DNA of 64,000 nt from Aureobasidium sp. EXF-3400 (Eukaryota; Ascomycota; Dothideomycetes; Dothideales; Saccotheciaceae). The translations under genes and the position numbers were made by a program. This document shows positions 10,690 to 20,750 of the stretch, piece after piece (the first letter of the stretch is position 1; every line of letters starts with the position of its first letter). The DNA is taken from assembly GCA_024195585.1 (NCBI GenBank), contig SWBL01000049.1, positions 1 to 64,000 on the forward strand, in the 5' to 3' direction. The notes under the pieces are model-generated. The model was not told the DNA's origin. It saw nothing but the letters and a program-made list of their open reading frames with translations, and ran no database searches.

Positions 10690-13221
10690 TCACTCCTCCT
10701 CATCTCGGAACCTCATCATACCTTTATTGATTTCCGTAGCAATCTCTTGCGCTTCTTCTCTTGTCGAAGCCTCGAAGTCATACCGCTTGGTCTCTTTCTC
10801 GCGGTATACCAGCACGCGTACCACCTTAGGATGCTTCCTGCTGACTTTGCAGCCCACCACACTGCTAAGATGCACGCTTGTCGTCTTGCCGCCTGGAGGT
10901 GCCATTGCTGGATCAGCGTTGGCGTTTAGTGGATCTGTAGATGACGCAGGCATAACATGCATGAATTCTGCATCAAGGGCGAGGATCCTTGGGTGTGAAG
11001 GTGCGAAAGATAGAGGTTGGCGGCGGATGACAAGGTAGCGCTTACCTGCTCCACCAGCAAGACCCCAGAGTGCAGTCGCGTTAATGTCGTTCGTGGATTT
11101 TGCACTTTGCAAGCCCATGAATGGTTTCCTTGTCTTCGCTTTTGTGTTCGTGGCGGTTTCGAGGAGCAGTGGTGCGTTTGGACTCTCGCTGCCTGGACTA
11201 CCAACCGCACTTACCATACCACGACCATCGCCTACACCGACGAAGCGACGTCGAACAAGATCGAGTGCCAGTCTCTGGCCCAATGCTTCTACTGTGCGAT
11301 CCTCTGGTGCAACTGTCTGCGTTCCACGCACCTTGAGCACATACAGAGCTTTGTCGATGTTGAGCCTCTGGCATGCCGTGGTGAACAGCTCAGCCAGATA
11401 AGTGTCAGATGTGGTTGGTATCGGCAGTAGAGTTGTCTGGAACGAGTGCGGATCTGTGTAGTGAATAGTGACCGTCTTGGACGAACCAGTTCTAGGAGTG
11501 GAGCGGGGAGCGGGAGCAGCTGGCGCGTCCATCAGAGGTATGCTTGAGTTCTTCCTGGCCATAGGAGCAAACGATGGTGTGATGGGATTGACATTGGGAA
11601 TGTAAGTTGGAGCTGCGGGTGGAGCCAAGGTTGGGACGTCGGACAAGGTCCTCTGCATAGTGGCAGGCTGCGGTGTTGCTGTGCGGGAAGTGTCTGGTAT
11701 GGGTGTACTAGAAGGGGCCAGACCGCTTGGTTCGCTGTATTGTGGCGTAGATTCCTCATTCGCTCTATATTGCTCTTCAGTCGCCCTCACGAGACCGAAC
11801 TCATCCCAAGGCTTATCTCTTGCTCTCGCTCGAGGTGGCCGATTGTTGTTCGAAGTGAAGTCTCCAAGAGGTTTTGTGCGGGTCAAGGCTGGGAAGTCGT
11901 AGTCAACCTCTTCATCCTCTACCATGCGCAGAGTCCAGCGATTCACGTTCAGATCATTGCCTTCCAGCGGTGGCTCGATCTTCTCCTCAGCATATCGCCA
12001 CAAACTGAGACCGATGAGTTCAGCAACAATGGTCGGAACACCTTCCTTTGCGTTTTTGCGGATGGGTACTTGTATGGGAGATGAAGCTTTAGTTGAGAAC
12101 GGAGCATATATCTTGATCCACAGAGGAGTCGATTCGCCCTTGCCAGACAGTTGCGCAAATTGCTGCAGAGGATTTCCGGCCTTTTGTGACGTGTGCTTCA
12201 GAGCCTTTGACAACAGACTGACAGGCTGAACATAACTGATAGGACGGCCTGCAGGAAGTCTCGGGAGATCCGGAGGAGGAGCCATCTGTCTCATGCGTTT
12301 GGGTGATGCTGAAATTTGAGGAGTGATAGCAGGTGGCATGCTGGGCACGTCTCCGGGGGTTGATTCAAGCGTGTCTACAGTGATCAAAGGAGCGCCCATG
12401 CCCAGTAGAGACTCGGAGCCGGCAGTTCCAGCAAAGTCGTCGGATATATCAGAGGCTTCGCCAAGATCAATATCAAACTCGACATCTTCTCCTTCTTCCT
12501 GGATGCGGTCTTGAATCATCTGACCATGCTTGGCGGCGCGGTGCTGGACCCTTTGTTTACGGAAAGTGACTGGATCCGTCTCGTTCTCTGATGAAAACTC
12601 GCTGCTTGTGGCAGTGTCTCTCCTTGGACGTTGCTTGAAGAAGGAAACAGAAGGCAGGGAACCACGTCTTGCCGTCTCTTGACCGACAGATTTTGAGGGC
12701 GAAGCGTTGGGTAAGGGAGTCTCTTCTCCGTCTCTTGTGTTGTTTGTCGGGGAAGAGCCAGCCCTGAGACGGACAGGCATCTTGCTGAACTTGATCTGGG
12801 AGATGGCGCTCTTGTCGTCGTCATCGTCGCTGTCATCGCTCAGGTCGCTGCTGTCGTCCTCTTCCATTTGCTCTTTCCGTCGACGCCTCTTGTTGTGGAT
12901 GTTGACAGCGATGGTGTCTTGACTGCCCTGGCCAGTGACCATTCCTCCCTCTTCATCTTCATCTTGCAAAGCGTAGGCGGGCGCGACGGAGCGTTGGGGA
13001 GCTTGAAAGTATTCGGAGGCGACGGCGGTCGGAATGGGAGGAGAGTATGTACGTTTGATGTCTTGAGGATTCGGTTGCCAGCCAGCAGCACGAAAGGCAG
13101 GGTTGTTCAAGACATTGGTATTGAGGGTGATAAGACGCTCGCCGACGCCGTCCTTGATGTGGTGGAGGTATCCGGCGCGTAGCTGGTAGATGGTAAAGTC
13201 TTGGTTGTTAAGGAGCGACAT
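10690..13221 (-). CDS. sin1: TORC2 subunit SIN1/AVO1
   Basis: Single exon, 843 residues, ATG at 13221. The family is an essential TOR complex 2 subunit that recruits AGC kinase substrates (Ypk/Gad8 type) and binds membranes. The order fits: a conserved N-terminal segment (MSLLNNQDFTIYQLRAGYLH), a long acidic low-complexity region, the CRIM domain at about residues 340-500 (PLWIKIYAPFSTKASSPIQV, then WRYAEEKIEPPL), a Ras-binding-like ubiquitin fold (TVTIHYTDPHSFQTTLLPIP) and a C-terminal PH domain (YLVIRRQPLSF ... VLVYREKETKRYDFEA). Its start lies 459 bp from the divergent PRCC-like gene. Confidence 0.93.
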   Translation of the reverse strand: MSLLNNQDFTIYQLRAGYLHHIKDGVGERLITLNTNVLNNPAFRAAGWQPNPQDIKRTYSPPIPTAVASEYFQAPQRSVAPAYALQDEDEEGGMVTGQGSQDTIAVNIHNKRRRRKEQMEEDDSSDLSDDSDDDDDKSAISQIKFSKMPVRLRAGSSPTNNTRDGEETPLPNASPSKSVGQETARRGSLPSVSFFKQRPRRDTATSSEFSSENETDPVTFRKQRVQHRAAKHGQMIQDRIQEEGEDVEFDIDLGEASDISDDFAGTAGSESLLGMGAPLITVDTLESTPGDVPSMPPAITPQISASPKRMRQMAPPPDLPRLPAGRPISYVQPVSLLSKALKHTSQKAGNPLQQFAQLSGKGESTPLWIKIYAPFSTKASSPIQVPIRKNAKEGVPTIVAELIGLSLWRYAEEKIEPPLEGNDLNVNRWTLRMVEDEEVDYDFPALTRTKPLGDFTSNNNRPPRARARDKPWDEFGLVRATEEQYRANEESTPQYSEPSGLAPSSTPIPDTSRTATPQPATMQRTLSDVPTLAPPAAPTYIPNVNPITPSFAPMARKNSSIPLMDAPAAPAPRSTPRTGSSKTVTIHYTDPHSFQTTLLPIPTTSDTYLAELFTTACQRLNIDKALYVLKVRGTQTVAPEDRTVEALGQRLALDLVRRRFVGVGDGRGMVSAVGSPGSESPNAPLLLETATNTKAKTRKPFMGLQSAKSTNDINATALWGLAGGAGKRYLVIRRQPLSFAPSHPRILALDAEFMHVMPASSTDPLNANADPAMAPPGGKTTSVHLSSVVGCKVSRKHPKVVRVLVYREKETKRYDFEASTREEAQEIATEINKGMMRFRDEEE

Positions 13222-13680
13222 GACGAAGGAGAATGGGCCAGTCCTGCTGGCTCCTAGTGCATCGTGTCGGTCCTGGTGAATGAATGTGCCCCGCCAACAC
13301 TTGGAGAGACGTCTGTTCGTTCTGGACTGCTGCTTGTTGCTGTCACTCTGAACTTACCCCAGCCTCGGCCCGTCCAAAGAACGTAAATCTTGGCAGCACT
13401 TGATGATCGTGTGCTATTTTGAGACACTTTCACATTCGAAACAGCGGTAGGCAACTACTGGGGAAGGTTGCAGAGAGAGAGAGAACATTCCGTCAAAACT
13501 GCAAGTCACCTGCATATACATGCCTGTGATCAGAAAGAATGATATTGTTCATGCTCGACGGAGTTTACAGATGCATGCTCCGACTTGGCAACAGCTCGGG
13601 CCCCACTTCCATCATCTTTCGCGACTTGCGCCTTCAGATCAAGAACATACCACTCTATACATCTCTGTCGCATACTCATC
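13222..13680. promoter_or_regulatory. Shared divergent promoter, SIN1 / PRCC-like
   Basis: This 459-bp region separates the two divergent start codons and must contain both promoters. An in-frame stretch runs upstream of the PRCC ATG without a better start, so I treat it as leader. No specific operator was recognised. Confidence 0.5.
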
Positions 13681-14751
13681 ATGGCTCTTGTCGGATACTC
13701 GGACAGCGAGGGCTCTGACTCGGAATCTCCAAATGTCGCTCCCGTACACGCCACCACGAAACCCTCAGCCAAACAAGCAAATTTCCAAAAACTGGTCAAC
13801 CCATCAGCGCCACGTAAAATAAAAGTCGACCTCCCCACTGTACAGCCAGAAGCCGAAGCAGTAGCTCCTCCGGCGAAGAAGCCTCGTACTGCCGGAAAAT
13901 TTGGCGGCTTCAACTCCTTCCTACCCGCTCCGAAACGCGCCGCCGACGCCAAAAAAGGCCTTGGATCTGGTGTGAATCTCAAGACTGGCGCCGAGCCTGC
14001 CTTCAGCAGAGAAAGAGTAGAGCCAGATCCTTCGGCTTTTGTTCCCAAAACCACAAACGATGAGCCCAAGGACAATGCAGACACATCATTACCAGCGCCT
14101 TTCCAGGACGAATCACCACCAGAGGTCAAGCCAGTAGGCAATGCTATGAAGTTCAAGCCTCTGTCTGTCACCCGCAAGAAGGCTCCTAAGAAGAAGATAC
14201 TGCCCAACGCTACTCCTGTCGGCCCACCACCGGTCGCGCAACCAGTCACACAAACACCACAACCTCCAGCGCCCAAACCAAAGATCTCTCTGTTCTCAGT
14301 CACACACGACGACAACACGGCACCAGCGTCCGCTCCCGAGGCAGACTATCAACCTTTACTCGCCGAGCCAGAAGCGGCACCTGTCGAAACCTTTGACTCG
14401 ACCATGGCTGCCCCGGCTCCTGTACCTGCAGATCCCAACTCTCTTACCGCTATTGCCGACGATCTAGGCTTGTCAGCAGGAGAGCGCAGAAGGTTGTTCG
14501 GTCGCAACAAAGATGCTGCCTCGATCGCCAACGTCACATATCTCAACATGGAAGAAGAATACAACAACAATGAGCAAGCTCGCATCCAAGGCCAGGCTGT
14601 CGAGCACAGAGCTGTCAAGGCTGTTGCTCCTGGAAAGCACAGTCTGCAACAGCTCGTCAACTCTGCATCTACCCAGAAAGAAGCTTTGGAAGACGCCTGG
14701 GCTCAAGGCCGCCGGAATAAGGCGGAAGCTGGTAGCCATTATGGTTTCTAA
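13681..14751 (+). CDS. PRCC-family protein (MAD2B-interacting type)
   Basis: 356 residues from the ATG at 13681, chosen because MALVGYSDSEGSDSE is the usual start of this family. The middle is proline/alanine-rich with basic KKPRTAGKFGGFNSFLPAPK. The C-terminal ~100 residues carry the conserved PRCC signature: LSAGERRRLFGRNKD, then VTYLNMEEEY, then KHSLQQLVNSA and a final GRRNKAEAGSHYGF. PRCC relatives are nuclear proteins associated with pre-mRNA splicing and, in animals, with MAD2B; the fungal role is poorly defined. No intron. Confidence 0.85.
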   Translation: MALVGYSDSEGSDSESPNVAPVHATTKPSAKQANFQKLVNPSAPRKIKVDLPTVQPEAEAVAPPAKKPRTAGKFGGFNSFLPAPKRAADAKKGLGSGVNLKTGAEPAFSRERVEPDPSAFVPKTTNDEPKDNADTSLPAPFQDESPPEVKPVGNAMKFKPLSVTRKKAPKKKILPNATPVGPPPVAQPVTQTPQPPAPKPKISLFSVTHDDNTAPASAPEADYQPLLAEPEAAPVETFDSTMAAPAPVPADPNSLTAIADDLGLSAGERRRLFGRNKDAASIANVTYLNMEEEYNNNEQARIQGQAVEHRAVKAVAPGKHSLQQLVNSASTQKEALEDAWAQGRRNKAEAGSHYGF

Positions 14752-14967
14752 GCATATCATGATTTTACGATCGTTAATGAACATTCTCTTCTTGATCGCT
14801 CAGATCTTGTAGTCATTCGCGTTGTGTATGCTCGCATCTCAAGGTGTGCTTGCCGAGGCTGGCAGGCTGTGTCCGCACCTGCTTTTTTCCAGAGCTTCGC
14901 ACCTGCCAGCCACCCAAAATTCAGTAAACCCTTATCATCTCAACAGGATCGGTTTCCATCAACAAAA

Positions 14968-15109
14968 GTGGCGGTGGTCTAGTGGTCAAGACGCTGCATC
15001 AATAGGTCTTGCAAACACAAGCTCGTACTTCCTGGCACTCTTTAGTTCCCTCAAGATATAGCCCCTAAGGACGATGCAGAGATCGTGAGTTCGAACCTCA
15101 CTCGCCGCA
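14968..15109 (+). tRNA. tRNA-like gene with ~70-nt intron; anticodon unclear
   Basis: Acceptor GTGGCGG (14968-14974) pairs with TCGCCGC (15102-15108), followed by discriminator A. The D arm is GTCT/AGAC (4 bp) around AGTGGTCA. The T arm is GTGAG-TTCGAAC-CTCAC (15085-15101). The anticodon stem CTGCA (14994-14998) pairs with TGCAG (15075-15079), so the segment between would be anticodon loop plus intron. A pol III T5 terminator is at 15115-15119. The loop reads TCAATA before the presumed intron, giving AAT with C instead of U at position 33, which is abnormal. It may be a real intron-containing tRNA I have mis-folded, or a tRNA pseudogene. Confidence 0.6.
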
Positions 15110-15114
15110 TTATC

Positions 15115-15119
15115 TTTTT
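15115..15119 (+). terminator. Pol III T-run
   Basis: Five consecutive T residues, six bases after the tRNA-like discriminator base. Confidence 0.5.
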
Positions 15120-15408
15120 GCTGTTTTCCGGCCTACAATAATCAATTTGTAAAGCATCTGTCTCGGCACCAGTCAATAAGCGCAGCACATTCGATGTTAC
15201 AGGGTTGTCGATCTCGTAAATTGCAAAGACAGGCTAAAGGATGCCCCAGTCGTGACGTCTATACATGATCATGTGCGATCATAGATCACACTCTTATTGC
15301 TTAAACCATATATGTAGTCTACCTAACGACTTCTCAAAAACCCCTCTTCTACAACGCCCACCATTCTTACCCTTCTAAATCCATTCTTCCGCTCCCAATT
15401 GAATCACT
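15120..15408. other. Intergenic
   Basis: Holds the pyrimidine-rich leader of the small downstream gene; nothing else was recognised. Confidence 0.4.
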
Positions 15409-15655
15409 ATGCCAAATCCATTCTCACCACACGGCTCCAATGGCCCATTGTACGTCGACATGTGCATCTCTACTAGCACATATCACTTACCAGAATGACA
15501 GACGCCAGAATGCAGTCTTGCTCTCCATCCTCGCTGCCGGTGGTGCGGGGTATTGGCTCCTCAAATCGAGATCTCTACAACGCGACCAGAAGAGACAGGA
15601 ACAAATCTACATCAAGCAGAGAGAACATATCGATACGACAAAAGTTGATCATTAA
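15409..15655 (+). CDS. Small single-pass membrane protein, 68 aa
   Basis: Proposed exons are 15409-15453 and 15494-15655, with a 40-bp intron ending CTTACCAG. The product starts MPNPFSPHGSNGPLY, continues NDRRQNAV, has one hydrophobic segment (VLLSILAAGGAGYWLL) and ends in a charged helix (SRSLQRDQKRQEQIY). This layout resembles small mitochondrial or ER membrane proteins. The donor is uncertain: GTCGAC keeps the hydrophobic frame, while the stronger-looking GTACGT four bases earlier would shift to a frame without a membrane helix. Family unknown. Confidence 0.45.
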
Positions 15656-15850
15656 GTTGGAACAGTCGATAAGCATCTTTATGCGATTATGATAATATAG
15701 CATACGATATTAAGGTGGTGGAGCTAAGAATGACGAAACTGGAACACACTCCGAAAGTGTGGGGCGATTTGTTATTTCCAGGTTTCCATCTTCAATCTCG
15801 TCTTGTGACTTTGACTTTTCCATCAAATACTGAACTTAATCAACATTATA

Positions 15851-16815
15851 ATGGACGTGGAAATCAAAATGGAGTATCCTCAGGAACGACTCAGTATCGC
15901 CGTGCTCGGTTGTGGTTGGTCTATTCAGCAAATACCAGATACCCTGAATCACCGAAGCTGATGCCAGAACCAGGCTTCATGGGAACCGCCATCATCAAAG
16001 GCCTACTCACCAGCATCCGCCCCGGACACTCAAACTCGGACGACTTCAAAATGGAAATCTTCGCCTGTGTTCGATTCCAGGAATCTTTCGAGCGCGTCCA
16101 AAAAGCTCTTGGCGATGAGGCCTACCGTGTTCAGAGCGCTACACATCTACACGCATGGGCTCAAGCTGTAGACAGAGCAGATGTGATTATGTTGGGTATT
16201 CCACCTGCAGAGCTCAAGTCCATCTCAGAGAATGTACCGTTATGCAAGTCGCTGCGGGGAAAACTTGTTATCAGTTTACTGGCGGGAACTTCTTGCGAGC
16301 AGATCACGGATGCATTCGTTCAAAACGAACAGACGAATAGGGCGAGCCAGTTCAATGTCGTACGCGTTATACCCAGTATCGGAGCGCAGAATCTGGATTC
16401 GGTTACGATGATTGCTGACACACCGCATGCTGGAGACGATCAGAAGGCCATGTGTGATTGGATCTTCAAGCAGATTGGGAGTGTGCATTATCTGTCTGAG
16501 AAACTGATGGATGCAGCCACTGCTACGCATGCGACTTGCAATGCTCTCGCTATAGTTGCTATTGATGCCATCACGGATGCTGCGGTGGCTGAGGGTATAC
16601 CTCGATCACAGGCGATGGCGTTGGCGGCGCAAAGTCTTAAGAGCGCGGCTGGTCTACTGGATAGCGGAATGACACCTGAATCACTCAAGGAGTCAATGTC
16701 AGTGCCGAAAGGAATCACGATCAACGCTCTTCTTGATCTGGACAAGAACCAAGTCAGATCGGGAGTGTCCGATGCAACTAGAAACGCCATAAAGTACACG
16801 AGGAACATGAATTAA
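15851..16815 (+). CDS. Pyrroline-5-carboxylate reductase
   Basis: Exons 15851-15914 and 15974-16815 (59-bp intron) give 301 residues. The splice creates an intact Rossmann motif, IAVLGCGFMGTAI, which decides both start and junction. The protein has the NAD(P)-binding half (DVIMLGIPPAEL, KLVISLLAGTS), the P5CR signature region (NVVRVIPSIGAQ) and the C-terminal dimerisation domain (DAATATHATCNALAIVAIDA, SLKESMSVPKGITINALLDL). It catalyses the last step of proline synthesis, reducing pyrroline-5-carboxylate with NAD(P)H. Its length is normal for the family. A related imine reductase role cannot be excluded. The 3' end converges on the monooxygenase gene with only 63 bp between stops. Confidence 0.88.
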
Positions 16816-16878
16816 AGAAATCAACTTCATATCAAAGTTCAAAAATCTTTAAGCTGGCGGATAACCATCGAGCGCTCT

Positions 16879-18167
16879 TCACTCGGTTTTTCTGTCGAAA
16901 GAATAGTCCGGCAAGTCGAACTCTGGCATCTTGTACCCGCCAAACCAACGCGAGATGCCACTCCAGTATACAAGCCAGATGAGCGTCCTGATCATCCACA
17001 CACCCAACCTCGTCTGCGGAACAAACAACTGCGGCCCTCCCTTCGGCGCACTCTGCGCCTTCTTGACATGTCCAGCCAACTTATCCTCATAAGCCTTAAA
17101 CGCAACCTCCGGCTTATCCGGTGCATTCGCAATCTCTCCAGCCAGCATATACCCACCCAAAATGGCAAGTGTGGTTCCAGTTCCTGTAAAAGAGCAATAC
17201 GCAGCATCCCCCACCATCGCACATTTTCCCTTTGACCATCCTCGGCCTCCAAGTTCAATCTTTGCGACATCTTGAAGGTAGAAGTCTTCAGTATCTTTCA
17301 TCCCTTCAATCACTCTTGTAGCTTCCCATCCTGCATCCGCGAAAATTTCCGCCAGAGCCGCTTTTTGAGCTTCCATACCTTCTCTTTGTGCGTTTCGCAG
17401 GAGAGGGTGGTCTGTACTTAACACCAAGTATCCAGAACTGACTTTATCGTCTTTGGGACGTATCATGATAAATCTTCCTCCTATTGCATTATAGCCTCTC
17501 GATCTTGGGTGATCTTGATCTTGCCTTGGGATAGAGAAATAAGCGACCCAGCAATTCTGGCTTTGGATAAAGGCTTCGGTATTGCTGTTTTCGAGAATCA
17601 AAGCCCGGGTTTTGGAGCGGAAGCCATCGGCTGCGATGAGCATGTCGTAGGTTTCTTGGTTGCCGTTTGATGTGGTGATGGTAACTGAGTCCGAGGTTTG
17701 GTGTAAAGAAGTTACACTGGTGGAGAAGAGAAACTTTACATTGGGGAATGTAGATGCGGCGGTGTATAAGATATCGCATAAATCCCCTCTCATGATTTCG
17801 ATCTCTGAGGTGAAACCTGCCATCACATCAGCACTTTCTCTCACCATCACCTTCCACTATCAATGCTGATAAACTTACCTATATCACTCTGTGCATCGCC
17901 CACATCAAAAGTCGCAAAAGGCACATCATTCTCATCCACAAACGCAACACCTTTTTCTCCGGTCGATTTCTCTCGAATCTGCTCTTCGACATCCATTCTT
18001 TGGATAACGGGGATAGCGGGGCCTGACATGTCTATTCCTTGACCTAGGGTTCGGAGAGAAGGACTGCGTTCGAGAACTGTGACGTGGAAGCCAGCGAGAC
18101 CGAGAAAGTAGGCTGTCGTACTGCCTGCGATTCCAGCACCTGAGATGAGAATTTTTTGGTTGGGCAT
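16879..18167 (-). CDS. FAD-dependent monooxygenase (PHBH-like)
   Basis: Exons 18167-17879 and 17816-16879 (62-bp intron) give 408 residues. The N-terminus has the dinucleotide motif ISGAGIAGSTTAYFLGLAG followed by VTVLERSP. The middle has DMLIAADGFRSKTR, matching the conserved DG motif, and KCAMVGDAAYCSFTGTGTT is the GD motif that binds FAD ribityl. The C-terminus is hydrophobic (LGVWMIRTLIWLVYWSGISRW) and may be membrane associated. Members hydroxylate aromatic or other small substrates; the substrate here is unknown. An in-frame ATG at 18284 could extend the N-terminus, but that extension would displace the FAD motif from its usual position. Confidence 0.85.
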
Positions 18168-19102
18168 GATTGGAGATGCAATTGGTGTAAGGTGAAAGTG
18201 GATGATGGATGTTTGGGGAGAGCGTGAGATAAGGAGGTTTGGGATATTTGTAGATGTTTTTGTATCAAAAGAATTGGATTCCATACAAGAGCAGAGAGAT
18301 ATGAATTGGCAAATGAGAGAATGTGAATGAGCAGATATCTGTGGTTTTGAATGTTGTGAATTGTTAGTATCCTACTGCCTTGCTGCATCCTTCTCGGGGA
18401 GGCTTCCCCGATATCTGTGAAGCTCGGTCGAGTGCCCGAGATGCATCTCCTCTACCAGGTATCGGATCCTTGATATCGATAAGTCGATGGTGTCGCTGAC
18501 AACGCTCAAGTTTTGTGACCTTAGGCAGTATGCATCTCTGTAGGTGGTATGCTGAAGGCCAGTCCGGAGTTGCTCCCATTAAGTTACAGTAGCGAGCCGC
18601 AAAAACTCATTTTTCGGTGCGGCTGAACTCTGATCATTCAACGTCATTTCCCCTGCCTGTGATGATAATTCTTGTCATCTGCCCTGAGACTATGGAAATA
18701 TATTCACGAAGGAGGAGTTGTCTCTATACCACAAGCAAGACGCGTGTGAGAAACTTCCCCTAAGCGCGAACCTCTTGAATGGTCGCTCCACGGAGGGATC
18801 AAAACTAACCCGGCACTGTCGGCCCTATCAGAAAACTAGAGTCTAGAGGCGTCTTATTTCCGCGCTCCTTCCTGCAATCCTGCTGTGCTTTCGCTTGGAA
18901 GCCTTGGAACTGTTTGCTGGTTGGGAAGTGGATCGCTCGCCCGCAAATAGGAGAGACACTAGGCACGCCGGATGAGCGCATAGCTTGCGGTGCGGTTTGG
19001 CAAAGATGTAGGTCTGTCTGTCTGTTTGTATCCGCGCGCATTCCTCTTCCTGCAAAACTCGCATCTCTCGACATACCCAGGGCTCGCGTGCTCGCCATTA
19101 CG
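18168..19102. promoter_or_regulatory. Divergent intergenic region
   Basis: This 935-bp region lies between the divergent monooxygenase and glycosyltransferase genes and holds both promoters. Open frames here are short, unspliced and without motifs. Confidence 0.4.
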
Positions 19103-20244
19103 ATGTTACGAATTAATGCGCGTGGTGCGGTACTCACATCTATTATCGCATTAGTACTGGTTCTGCTTTTTGTTGCGCAATGGAAGCGCAATGAGATCGA
19201 GACATGGCGAGGTGCTTATGCTGCCTCAACACCAAATATCGCCAACCAGGACTCCAAACTAGACAGTATCGCCGAGTTCAAGGACGATGCTGCCGCTCCC
19301 TCCCCTCCAGACTTCACAGCTGCAAACTCGACATTAGGCGTAAGCACCTTGCTACCACCACTTGCGACTGCACAAGCACATCCCACTGACACAAGAAATA
19401 GTTCCAAGCCATCCTCGCACTATCCCAAGGAACAAAATGGCGAGTCGACGGCCTACACGCCGCAGCAAAAGTCGCCGGCATCACCGTAACCGTACCCCAA
19501 CAACCCAAATGGAGCGACCCCTTCATCAAAGCCTTCCAAGACTTCGGCCCCATCGAAGCCCACGGCGCAGCAATGGCATGGCTAGGCCACCTCGACCTCC
19601 TTAAATTCGTAATCCAAAATAACTGGGGCTCAGCCCTAATCCTCGAAGACGATATGGACTGGGACATCGATATTCGTCGCCAAACACCCCCAATCGCTAA
19701 GGCGGTACGGGAATTGACAAAAGCGAAAGGAGGAAAAGAGCCATATGGAAAAAACTGGGATGTGCTTTGGATGGGACATTGTAGTGATCCTCCACCGTTT
19801 AAAGATGAAGGCAAAATCATTACTTTTACAGACAACACCACTGCTCCTCTGGATAAATACCGCGGTCTCAACCCTCGCCTAAAGGATGTCATCAAGGATG
19901 AACAGCGCATTGTGCACTACTCCATAAACCCAGTCTGCACCTTCGCCTACGCAGTCTCTCACTCGGGTGCCCGAAACCTCCTCGCCCACGCATCTCTAGG
20001 CAAAGGAGGAGCTTTTGATTTAATGCTCATGCATGCCTGTCAAGATAAAGTCCTCAAATGCGTTTCTGTCAATCCGGAAGTGTTTGATCCGTATTTCCCT
20101 GCTGAGGGGGGTGCGAGTGAAGTTCGAGCTGGAGATGCGGGAGTGGATTTTGATCATGAGGTTGGCAAGGGGATGGGGCATACGGATAATACGTTGAATA
20201 GTGCGAGGTGTTTTGCGCAGTTTGGGAAGACTTGTTTGGAGTAG
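19103..20244 (+). CDS. GT25-like glycosyltransferase, type II membrane protein
   Basis: Exons 19103-19339 and 19402-20244 (62-bp intron, phase 0) give 359 residues. A short cytoplasmic start is followed by a signal-anchor (GAVLTSIIALVLVLLFVAQW), a low-complexity stem and a lumenal catalytic domain. Family hallmarks are GPIEAHGAAMAWLGHLDLLK, the metal-site-like ALILEDDMDWD, DVLWMGHCSD and PVCTFAYAVSHSGA. The arrangement matches fungal LPS-glycosyltransferase-like (GT25) proteins of the Golgi. The EDDMD cluster is the probable DxD equivalent. The acceptor and sugar are unknown. Confidence 0.8.
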
Positions 20245-20750
20245 GCATGGCGATGTCTTGTTTGCATTTTTCCTTTTAGCGATTAGCGAGTTTTGGTTTC
20301 GATTTTGGGTAATGAGGATAGCTTACTTGGATTCTTTCAACAATATCTGTTCTGAGCTCCGTGTTTCCACGGCTAAGGTTTACCGTTTGAATTTCCTGAA
20401 TTGACAGGATCAAAGCGCTGGCTCCCTCAAGAAGAGTTCAACATCGCATGTCCAGGTTGCAGAGGTAGGTAGTATTGAAGGTCCACAGAGACACACCAAG
20501 CTCTCCTGACAGGACACTCTGAGCTCTAACTATCTTCTGCACAGGTCGATATGGACTCAAACAAAATACAATGGTCTAACACGATCAACGACATGACAAG
20601 GTAGAACATATCACGACGGTCGAGGGCACAGTGCATGTCAAAGTCGGAAAGAAAGATTTTCAGAATAGATAGATACAGTTGAATCGTAAGTCAAGCTAAT
20701 CAAAGCTAAGGGTCATTAGAATAAGTCACACCATCATCATGGCAATTCGT
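20245..20750. other. Intergenic, convergent
   Basis: 3' flanks of the glycosyltransferase and aldehyde dehydrogenase genes. No gene seen. Confidence 0.5.
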
